Positions 42,641 to 54,600 of a stretch of DNA of 64,000 nt are shown piece by piece (the first letter of the stretch is position 1; every line of letters starts with the position of its first letter). The DNA is taken from NCBI GenBank assembly GCA_037178975.1, contig JASJZH010000005.1, positions 2,232,001-2,296,000 on the forward strand, given 5' to 3'. The notes beneath the pieces are model-generated. The model did no database searches. It saw only the letters and a program-made list of their open reading frames with translations, and had not been told where the DNA came from. This stretch comes from Oscheius tipulae. Taxonomy: Eukaryota; Nematoda; Chromadorea; Rhabditida; Rhabditidae. The translations under genes and the position numbers were made by a program.

Positions 42641-45600
42641 CTAATTCCCCATATCATGATGACAAAGAGGACAGAACTTGACTCTGACCATATACTGCTC
42701 AAATGCTCTGTGATGACATGACGGACAGAGCCAGAACTGGTAGTCAATCAGGGGACGACCAGAAGCCACACAGATTGGGAACTGAAACCATTTTGTTACA
42801 GAAAAACTCTATAAGTACCTTGATATCACACTCCGGACAGAACTGTGAGTAGTCGGGAATCATTCTCTCACAGTGAATACAGGAAATGAGCTGGGGACGA
42901 GTGTCCACGGGCGGGAATCTGAAGACCTTCGTATGCTTTTTGAAACAGAAAAAACTCGCTTGCTAAAGATCTGGACAGCCAGGTTCTTGAACTCTTCCCT
43001 CGTGTTCGAATCCATCTTCTCTAGCTTTAGGAACGCTTTGGAACAGACCGAAAACTGGCGATTGGCACAGCTAGTGACTGCTAAAAGAGGCTATTTTATA
43101 GAAGGACATTCCATGTATGTTTGTTGCTGGAACACAGCTTGAGCAAAAAGCTGAAGAAACAGTCACAAGAGACTCTTCGATATTTATATGAACAGTGGAA
43201 CACAACAGTTCTCACAGTAGTTAGTGTCAAGGAGTACATGAAAACTATAAGTGTTTTGCAATTATTGAGTATTATTCCACTAGCAACTTCTCACCTTACG
43301 AGTTTCATGAAATATTTCTGTTACCACTCTTCAAAAGCTACCCTTCAGAGACGTTTGAACCTTTGAGGTTACCTTGAAACATATTCAGTTCTGGGAATTC
43401 CTTCAGTGGTGGCAGGCGCGTATCAGTGGCAGAAAAATAACATTTTTCACTATGGATCAGTATATGATAACTTCTTGAAACATTTTTCGGCACATTTTTG
43501 ACAGACGTTTTCCAGGGACAGTTCTAACAGTATCTCTTGAAACAGTTGATCAATGTTTTGCAACTGAGTACGACCATTCTACACGTAACTTTCCACTTTG
43601 CCAGTATATGTCAACTTCATGAAATATTTTTGCCGTCAGCCTTCTTTCATGCTATGTTCTAGCACGGTAAAATAGGCATACAAGAAAATGTGATCTGCGT
43701 AAATAATATTTTTTTCCGGGGAAGTTTTTACCTTGGAGTTGTCATTGAATTATGTAAGATTTTCGAATTGTATTTGCGCCGAATGTGATTTTTTTATACT
43801 TTCCAGTATACTACAGTTTCGTGAAAAATTTTTGTTGTTAAGTGTCTTTTTTTTTTATTTTCGCCTTTTGCCTTTTTGTTCGAGTGGTAAAACATAACTG
43901 ATTTGATATTCGTAGTACAAGAACATGATACCAACTAGTTTGCGACGTTTTGTTATTTTATAAAATCGATATTGAAAGACGACATTTTGTCAACGTTCCA
44001 TCTTTCCAGTATACCGCACTTTTTTGAAACAACTTTGTCGTAAATAAGCATCCGTGATGTTTCTAACTGTTAATGAAATGAGTTTCCTGAGAATATTGGT
44101 TACTTAGGGTATCTTCGAAACATACCTCGATCACAAAATGTCTTACGACCCATTACATGATGTTACAGCCATACCGTTAGGAGTTTTCTTTAGACTTCAC
44201 TAGTTTGTCTCTCGTAGAAAACGTAGATTTTTGAGCAGAATACATCCATCATCGCAGTAAAAACAGCTTCGACTATTTACGCCAATCATGAGTTTGCCAG
44301 TATCAAAAAAACTTGTCCAGTTTGTCTCACAACATTGTGTGCCGCGAATTGTGACATTTCTATTTCTAGCATTTCATGCTTCCATGAAACATCCTCTCTT
44401 CTCACGTCCAAACCCGTCTGTTCTATTCCTCAAATCTATAACTCACCAAGCAGTGTATAAATCTCCAACGGTTCAAGTAGATCATCGTATTCCAGGAGAT
44501 GAAGGGCCGTCTTCATGGCTGCGTCGATTTGCCCTGAAAGTATTATGTTTCACTGGGAATATAAAAGTAACTGTTTACAAATGTATGACAGTAATTCGAA
44601 ATCATGCACGCGGTTAGTATTTTCTGTTAGTGTTACTTCGAACCTCTACCAGAAGACAATGACATCGGGGTAAACTGCCAGATTATCATTCTTGACATTT
44701 TACCGAAGGTTTCGATGAAGGAAATGTTTCAGCTCTACTATTAGGGTGCGTCAAAAGTTCTTTTTATAGCATTTTTTATAGTACTACAGCTACCCTTTAA
44801 ACTTATAGGATCGGTTCAAAAAAAAATTTTTGGCGGTAGTCGACCATGAACAAAATATATTGAAAGCTTTTGGGACCTGTAGGTTGAAGAATTTGAAGCT
44901 GGGAAAAAAACAGAAAAAGTAACCTGCTACTTTTTCAGTGCCTAAAGTTTTTTAGATCGAGCCGAAGGAGCTTGATGTTGTCATCACTCACGTGGAGGAA
45001 TCAACCGACTTCGATCAGGTCCAACTAGTCAAACCGTCTCAGCCACATGGTTACCGCGCCCCGGGATCCGTTTGTGGTAAGTAAAAGACAGAGAGGCAGA
45101 AACACTGATAAAAGTTTTCTTTTTCCCTTTGACAGCTGTTTTATCACTTATTCGCCAAAGAATGGAAGTCATTTTGTCGACGGGGACTAATAGGCTGGGA
45201 CGAGATTATTGGACTCGCCCGGCCCGTTCCGAAAGCATTGATTCAACTTTTATTCGACGTCAAGATTCGCTGAAATTGACTGTGACTTGGTGCAAGTTAG
45301 TCCTGGGACTGCTCGTTCTCCTCGCATTGTTCACACAGATCTCTATCACCGATCATCGTAGTCACGGAATCGACTTCTCTGCCACAACTGTCACACACGG
45401 GTTTCATTTTTAGTCTGAAATTTTCTTATTGGAATACAAAAAGGAAAAACGTAAGAAATTGAATGAGACATGGAAAAACTGAAGAACTTAGGTTTCTTAT
45501 TACTGAAATTCGTATTACTGAAAGTGGAGAAGATCCAAGTTAATAGTATGAAACAAGATTAAAAACGAAGAACGATAAAACCGGTTTTTATAAGGCAAAG

Positions 45601-48600
45601 AAGGACCTGGAAGTATCCACCAGGCGCCAGAACGGCGCGATTTTATCAGCTGTTAGCGGAAGAGAAATGAAAAATAGCCATGACAAATAGTCACACTTCT
45701 TCCGCTAACAGCTGATAAAATCGCGCCGTTCTGGCGCCTGGTGGATACTTCCAGGTCCTTCTTTGCCTTATAAAAACCGGTTTTATCGTTCTTCGTTTTT
45801 AATCTTGTTTCATACTATTAACTTGGATCTTCTCCACTTTCAGTAATACGAATTTCAGTAATAAGAAACCTAAGTTCTTCAGTTTTTCCATGTCTCATTC
45901 AATTTCTTACGTTTTTCCTTTTTGTATTCCAATATTCCAAGAAAATTTCAGACTAAAAATGAAACCCGTGTGTGACAGTTGTGGCAGAGAAGTCGATTCC
46001 GTGACTACGATGATCGGTGATAGAGATCTGTGTGAACAATGCGAGGAGAACGAGCAGTCCCAGGACTAACTTGCACCAAGTCACAGTCAATTTCAGCGAA
46101 TCTTGACGTCGAATAAAAGTTGAATCAATGCTTTCGGAACGGGCCGGGCGAGTCCAATAATTTAAAAACAAAAAATTGAAAACCAACAAAAATTACTGTT
46201 TCGGAGCCATGGCATACAAACCGGGTAATCTAGTCAGAGCTTTACAATCTTTCAACGCAATCCAAGAAGACTGCGATTCAAACTACGAGTCATCGTACGG
46301 TTGTTCACTTTCTTGACACAAAGTTTCTAATAAAATGTCAAACTTTACTTTTGGCGGGAATATGTATTCGTTTCCTGCGAAGGAGTTCAATATATAACTG
46401 ATGCTGAGTTTAACCCTCCTCGCCCCAAACAAACCGTCATAAAGCTGTTTCTGAGCCATCATGTAAAAATGGTAGGCCAGGGCCCCTCTCCAGGCCGAAT
46501 CAATCATCCTACTCTCTTCCATCGTCACTCCAGCATCTTCTTGGAGAAGACCCGACAAGGCTACAGCTGCCTAAAAATACTTTGTATCCCCAAGAAGTGT
46601 GGTATACTATACGTCAGTTTCCTTCTTGCCCTTCTCCTCGGCCATCTTGACTCTCTGATGTATATGGAAGTCCTCGATTAGGAGAGCTCCCATCACATAG
46701 AGCTTTTTGAGTCGAAGACAGTCGGACATCTTCAGACGCTCGTCGTTGGCTATCTGGAAAAAAATGAAAAATTTTTCAGAAAGGGGAAAAGTTTATGCTT
46801 CACGATCTTTATAAAATCTAATAACTGATGTCTATAAGAAATTTGGGGCCCAGAGTGTACGGAATGAATGTTTCAGAGCTTTCCTATATTTCCCAGAAGG
46901 TTTTTGAATCGCTCACTGCTCGGTGCTTAAACATATTTGACTCTATAAATGTTTCACAAACCTACTGTGAATACTTATGGTAACGACGTAACCCTTTTTT
47001 CCTAGACTCGCACTGAAAGCTTTTGTCTTTGGGCTGCTATTTGTTGACTTTTTGAAAGTGAACTGTAGATCTCAGGACCTGAATGTATGATTGTGGGTAT
47101 GTTTGATATATTGACTGTATTACGGTGTTTCCAACAATAAAGATCTTTCCTTGTTTGTGTTCGATAAAACTGTTTGTTGTTACTTGGTTGTCTACTGGTC
47201 TGCTGTTATCTCCTGAAATGTTTCTGAAAGGCTTTTCTTATATCCCCAGTTCTCTACTGGCAGCTGTTTTCCTTTTGACAAATTTGTCTGCAAAAAAGAA
47301 CGAAGCAAAAATTATACTTACAGCAAAAACAATTCTTGCAGCATCCAGATACTTTCCGGCTCTTTTATACAACTGTACAGCTGCCAGGCTCCTTTCATTG
47401 CTACCAGTCAGTTCAGCAGTATGTTTTTCCAGCAGGCCTTCGACATTTTGGAGATTGTGCTCGTTAGACAGGGATATTGCCTGAAGTTGCCTGTCTCTTT
47501 GTCATTGCATGTCTCTATTGCTCTGTCTCTGTCCGTCATTCTGTATCTTTATACCTCTGTCTCTATATATCTTTCTCTCTGACTCTCATCTCTCTGTAAA
47601 TTTACCTATCTGTCTCGCTGTCACTCACCCTCTCCCACTGGTTTAGTTGAATACAGACATCCAATGCTTCTTTCAGCTTGCCGCATCGAAGATAGCAAGA
47701 GACAGACTCATCACATAGTCCACAATCCCCAAAGATGAAGCCCAACTCCTGAGTTTAGTGGTACAGACACAGAGACACTGATAGTACCTGTAGCATCGGA
47801 TGTCCATCTGACAGTTTCTTTGCCAGAACTCTCATTCCATCAAAGTCAGCCAGCTTCAAGTAGCAGTAAATGAGTTTGTCTATATAGCCAGCATGCTCGA
47901 AGTTGTCTCTTGCCAGCTTCCTAAATCCTTTTAGTGGTTTTTGGGGCAGAATACATACCATTTCTGTCTCTCAAAGTAGTACTCTCCAACTTTCTGATGG
48001 GCTGTCTGCCGAAGAGTATCGGCGTTCATGCCGTGACTACCAGTTCCGAGAAGATTGAGCACCTGGAATTGAGGGAAGCTGTTAGGTTTCATTAAAACTA
48101 GAAGACAATATAAGATGTTACGCCCTTTGTCCCGCCCATGTTCAACTAGACAGAAAATGCATATTTTGAAGTTTTTTTTACATTGATACTCCAAACGTGG
48201 TACATTTTTTGGTTGGAACAACTGTATCGAAAGACAGCTTAATAACAGTTTCGAGGAATCTTCATAAAGATAATTTTTTGAACTTCCGTAGGTGCAGGAA
48301 GTATGGTTCTGATATAGTCCATCTTTAGAACAACACGCTGGGGTTCAAATAAACAATAAAACGAACAAAATTTAGCTGTGGTAGTATGTGACCAGTCGTT
48401 ATTTTTATGTTTCACATCATTATCAATAGCGAGTAGCAGGTTAAATTAGGCAAAAAGCGTTGGCAAAAAGCATTTTTGGTTCCAGTATCTGTGTCGAAAG
48501 GAAACTTCTAGCTGTTTCAGGAAGTCTGCATCAGCAGTAGCTTTTGAATCTTGCCAGTTCGTCTTGAAAATTCTGCTTATGTACTTTTCGATTTTCATAT

Positions 48601-51600
48601 GTTTCACGGAAAATTATATAACCAATCTTTGGGAATACTTGCTGGATTGCAGATGAATTTTGAGGAGCATTCAGCTGTGGTAGTATGTGGCCAGGTCGTT
48701 CTTTTTGTGTTTCACTTCGTTATGAATACCGACTAGTAGCAGGTCAAATGATGCAAAAAGCGAGCATCATACTTGTCGTTGTCTAATATTATCACATATC
48801 TATCCATGGCCTGCAAAGTTGTAAACCTGGTCAAAACGTACAACCTTCTAAAACATCGTACAGCTGAAAACCCACTTTTGAAATCTAGAGGAGGTTCTGA
48901 AGTTTGATTTTTTCGGATACAAAATTTTTCGCTTTTTATGTTTCGTGCTAAAGGGATATATTCAGAGGCAAAGTTGAAAGCACAGTTCTTCATTTCTATT
49001 GTGATGGGACCCGTGTCAACGTGGCAACATTGATAAGTCAGCCAAGCAGACAAAGTTTTTTGCCTTTTCCTAAAAAATTTTTCATTGATTGTTCGACGTA
49101 GCCGTTTTTTTAAATTTTCGAATACGCAGTCAAAGTGGGCCCCGTCACGATTGAAAAGAAGGACTGTTTTCAACTTTGCGGCTGAAAAGACTATATCCTA
49201 ACCTTTTACGGCCAGTTGTTGCCTTGATCAAATAAAATACATAAACAATTTACATTTCAAAAAGTTAAATATCTCAGGATTTTGCAATAAAACAGTATAT
49301 TACCAACCTTGACATAGTCCTGCGTCTGTTTGTACATCTCCACAGCAAGATCTCTAGAAATATCAGTTTCGAATCATTCTCACCCCAAAACTGACCGTCT
49401 GTCACATTCAATGTACAGCTTTTCGGCCTCCTCCAGCTGTCCCAAGTAGGCACAAACGTCAGCTCTCTTGATCCGGTCATTCTGCACATTGGCTAGCTTC
49501 TTGCAGAACTGGAGGCCACAGTAGTCTCCGAGCTTTACCTGTGAATTGAAAGAGAGAGATATGGAGTTAGCGACTAAAACAATAAGATGGAAGTGTATCT
49601 AGGCTATTTGAAACATTTTTAATTTTGGTTACAAGTGGAATTTTCCAGTCAACAAAGCAGTTGTGTTTCAGTGGGACAGTAAACAAAGATGAGGTTTCGG
49701 TTTACAATAATTTCTTTCAATGAGCTTAAATCTAATAGCTAGGTTTTAATAATAAGACTGCAAGTCATTCTAATCTTCGAATTTCACTTGTTATTGGGAT
49801 TTTGGAAAGCGGTGAGAACATAGAAAGTGTAATATAAGGTATTTGCTTCAGTGGCAACATACAATTACTAGGCTCCTCTGAGCTGTCGGTGGCTCGTATG
49901 ATTTTTTCGTGATCAGTAGAAATTTGCTACGATGCTCAGAATCTTTAAGCTTCTATTCCCATTCTTAAGGAAAATTTCCCTGGAGAGAAAAGTGATCGAA
50001 ATGGTTCATTTACAATACTCAGATCTCCTTGAAACATTTCAGTCTTGGTTTGGATTATAAAAATTTAAGAAGTCTTTCATTCGCAGGCTCATTGATGTGT
50101 GGGTAGTACATAGTTTCATTGAAAGGTCTCTTCTTTCAACAGCAAGTTTTCGTCTAACGACTAGGACAAATACTCTTATCAGCCTTCCCGCGTGTCTCAT
50201 TTTCGTTTTAGGGGCAATGACTTTGTAAAATTAGATGGGTTGCTATTAGTTCGGTTAGTCAGTGCTTCACAAGGAATTCTCACATGTTTCATTGTTCTCT
50301 CGAGAAAATTGTTCGCTTCGCCGTTGAAACAAGAAAGAAGAGAAAATGTAGAAGACGATTCTCTTCATATAAAACGAATAAGGTGTTACTGTGAAGACGT
50401 ATACATAGTTTTCTTGATACATTCCTACTTCTTTCTTCCAGCTAAACGGATACGAGCAGCCCCAAAAAAGTTTGTGTTCTTGCAAATTGTAAAGGTAGGA
50501 TACAGTTATCCCAGATTAGAGTTGATAAGACGAGTTAGAAGAGAGTCAAGTAGTTTAAAAGAGTACTGAGTCGAACCGCCAGGAGCGTATTCGACCGACG
50601 ACACTTATTTTGACTCTGACCAGTACTCACATATGCGTGTTCAGCCCTCTCGATGTCCAGTCGTTTTAGAGAGACTTCGGCCAGCAGTGCCCTGAAACGT
50701 TCTTGTTACAAGAACAGTATAAAGTCTGGAAACCATAGTTTGGGATGAGGATTCCTCTCGATGTACTCAACAGCCTGCTGCAGATTGGAAGAACTTGTAA
50801 GTGTAGCTTTGGCGTCGCGGAGGGACTGAAAGATGTCATTTTTGATGTAAAGCTTTAGTATTATGCATCTTTCTTTTAGCTCATCTTTTAGGAGTACTCT
50901 CCAAAAAAAAAGTAACAAACCGATTCTAGAGGATTCTACGAGATTGATTCTCGTGCTGGCATATCTTCGATTCGTCTCAGTATTTTTGCTAGTCCTATAA
51001 ACTGCTCTACTGATGTATTCGGAGGGAGTCTCGATGCTACAAGAATCGTCATTGTTGCAAGTTGATTTTCCAAAAGAAACCCGGAAACAGCACTTTTTGT
51101 AGAACGCCGAAATTATACGAATTCCTTGAAGAATTCACAATATTTCAAGAGCATTTCACAGTGTAGTTTTGCAAGATTCGCAATAACTGCGAGGAAGAAA
51201 ATTCCCCCTACCTTGATCTCGATATCCATGACACTGGAACTTTGTGGGTGTTCTGGGGAGAGAAGGAATCTGTCGACGGAGACAGTTCGGATGGAGAGGT
51301 TCTTGAAGCGGCATATGTATCTGAAAACCACTTTTTGCCTAGTGGCTTTCTTGTTGGATACTGTTTTGAGTTCTAAAACTTCTCGTGCCTGTTTTTTTTT
51401 GGTAGAACAACACATCATCCTGTTCTTCCTGTGAAACGTTTATTTTAGCTCCATTGCAAGTACGGACAGATTAGTGAAGCTGAATTTTTAGTCCCTTATA
51501 TTTGCCTTGAAACATAAAACACCCAAAACAATGTTTGGCAGGATCCTTCAGAAGGATTCTTTAAAGCTGATTGTCTCAATGTAAGACTTATTTGTAGACT

Positions 51601-54600
51601 GTTTTCGTTCGTACGCTTGGAAACATTTCCCAGAGAACTCATTCAGCCGGCAAAACTATGAGAAGTTTGTGAAACATTGAACGCTTATACACGAAGGACA
51701 CTTGAAGCATCTCATCTATGTTCAAAGTGACACTTTTCAGCTCAGTAATGTACTGCAAAATTGTAGTTTTTGATCTGGCATACAACTTTTCAGGGTATGC
51801 GAAGTTAAAGAGTGCACGTATCGGCCCTAAAAAAAGACTTGGAAGTTTTAACTTCCCAAGTTCTTGTTCTGGAGAAGAAAGTTTCATGTTTCACGCTACC
51901 CGAAAAGGATTTGTGGTGCTGTGAAAGCAATATTTTGTTCTCTAAGAGGGAAACAACAAGAAAACAAAGAAGACCAACCCCAAATTAGAGACCCCATCCT
52001 CCAGGACCGCTCCTCGCATCACAATCATCTTCCCCTTCTCGTTGTAAGCTATTGAGTCTTCTCGATCCTGAAATGTTTCACTCTTGACATGAGACTGACA
52101 GACTGAAAAGTTTTCTCAATTGCTTCTTTTTTCGGGTTTCAAAAAATAACTCACACAGTCCCACTTGAAGCTCCAAACGTCTTTCTTATCCATGGGGACG
52201 GGGGTCTTGTTCCCTTTGGCCGTGTCGTCAATCGGCATCCACATTACCTGAAAATAGAGTTTGGTATTTGGTTCTCTCGGTCAGAAAAATCTTTTATTTT
52301 TCTCTACAGACTTCCTACTCACGTTAACGACGAAACAGGAAACAGTCGGCCTTTGAGTAACGAGTGAAACACAATAGGTTCCGTTATGCAACATTAATAA
52401 AAATTGTCTACAGTCCCGCGGAACATTGTGGGCTATTCGTATTTGGCATTCTATCAGTCAGAAGAGTTATGCATTTATCTCCCCTAGCTGTGATGATCGT
52501 TCCGTACTGTAAGGAGTATATATATATATATATATCTGGGATCAAGAGTATCGTTTGACCGAAAAATTACGCTGGAAGTCGGAAGACGAATTCGATCTGA
52601 TTGGTTTGCCTTCAATAGTTTCCACGAAATCTTCACCAACAAACAGATCAGTCTTGCTCAAAAGAGAAAACTCTACAGGATGCCTTGCTTACTATATGCG
52701 TCCGAAACATGGCCTACTCGAGAAAAGGACCTATCCAAACTACGAACAGCTCAACACAAGATTATAAGAAGGATTGTTGGAGCAACTTTGCTAGATATAG
52801 AACAAACGGATGGCTAGAGGGAACAGTGTAATTACCTGACATAAGGAAGGAGTTTTTCCAGAAAAAATGGACATGAGGAAACTAATAATCGAATGGAGAC
52901 CGTGGAGTTAAAAAGGATGACAGGTCGACCGAAGACAAGATGAAGAGGTGATTTCGCAGTGCAAATGGGCGAGACATGGACGAGAACAGCGAGGCTTTTG
53001 AAGGTTTGGATGTGTATCGTGTATACTCTTCGAGAACTAGTTTTCTCATTTCTTCTCCTGTTGCATCTCATGTTTTCATAAAGTTTGGGTTCTACAACCA
53101 ACCTTTTCGACAGCAGCCTCCTTCAGGTCGAAGAATTGTAGGGTGTTCGTGTTGTCTGAAAAACCCAAATGTTATCGATGAAACAAGAACACAAACGTTT
53201 CATATGAAATTCGTTACCTTATAGCTTCGCAGTGAAGCCAAAAAAGGCAACAAACTTACCCAGAGCAGCGATTCTCCGAAAGCTACAGTTCAACTCCATT
53301 TGGACGATTCCGACCGGCATTGTGTATCTCTGCTGTAGGTTTCCGTCCAAGCCGATGCGAAACAGCATACCGGATTCGGTTATCTGAACTCTTATTGTTT
53401 GGAATGTTCTTGAATTCTACACTGTCCGACTTGCATGAGAGAATACTTGTATTTTCAACGAAACATTTGAACAACCTTAGGTCCAGAAGCCGCATTTTAG
53501 GTTCCTTTGTATCATTTCGGTTTCGACTATGTAAAATTTTTGTTGTGTGGGTGAAAAAACATCGAGGAGAAGCAACTTTGGATAACTCTGAGTAGACTAC
53601 TAGTACGTTCAACGAAACATAATAGAATCTTTCTTTAGTGTTACCTATTTCGCGGCCTGATTACCTGCCTATGGTACCGATGACCAGCCTCGCGATCGAT
53701 GCCATCGCCTACTTGTAAAAAAGTACTTATATGTTCAGTGAAATGTGGCAATCTCTGAATTCGGTATTCTAAACTTGTACTACTTGAAACACGCCAGAAA
53801 TACTCCATTGTCGGACTTCCATGAGGGAATACTAGTATTTTCAGTCGAGCTACTTTGTGTCGAGGACCCGCACAATTAGTACCTTTATAGCATTTCGGAT
53901 TCTGTTAACTTTTTACTATACTTCACTTGGTACTTTTTTCCAGTTTCGGTGAAACATTTCCCTTCAAAAAACAGGATTTAATACTGTTGTTTTTCTCTTG
54001 GAGAACTGTAGAGTTTGCTCAACCTCAAAACGTACTATCTTCCAGCAGCCATAATCGAGCGACAAACGCTTTCAATGAAACACAAACAGTTCTACGATTA
54101 AACGAAAGATACGAAGTTTGGTACTATTTCCAAACTAGACTAGAAATTACTACTACTCAAGGAACTTGAAGATTGCTACGTACTTGTTTATATTTACGGT
54201 TTGCGATTTGGACCAATGAAGAAAAATCATCATCCCAGTCAAATATACTCTTCAGGTGAAACATGAAAGTTTCTGAAATAGTTCACCATGTTTATGCAAA
54301 GTTTCACGGTTTGCATAAAATCAAAAAAAGTTTTTTACTTTGCTCAGCGTGCCTTAAATTATCTAAAATGACCAATATTTAAAACTCACAGCTAAGAAGA
54401 AGTCATCTCCCATGCAGAGAGCACTTATTGGATCTCCAGTTCTCTGGAACATATTATTTTTTGAAGAACGACCAAGTAACTCTACCCTCTTCCTTCCAAT
54501 GTAGTCGGAGGGGTTGATTTCGAGGACTCGGACCCTGAAAATCTGATTTTAGAAAAATAGTTGGCATTGCCTTTGTCAATAGTAGTACGTCCTATTTGTC

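Larger units (their letters stand above)
45205..46161. repeat. Second large palindrome, ~460-bp arms
   Basis: The left arm 45205-45662 and right arm 45699-46161 are reverse complements apart from a 5-base indel near the AATATTCC block (about 45930), around a 36-base spacer. Each arm encodes the same 36-residue zinc-ribbon ORF pointing outward. It lies in the IFT121 intron between exons 46436-46570 and 44447-44533. Confidence 0.95.
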
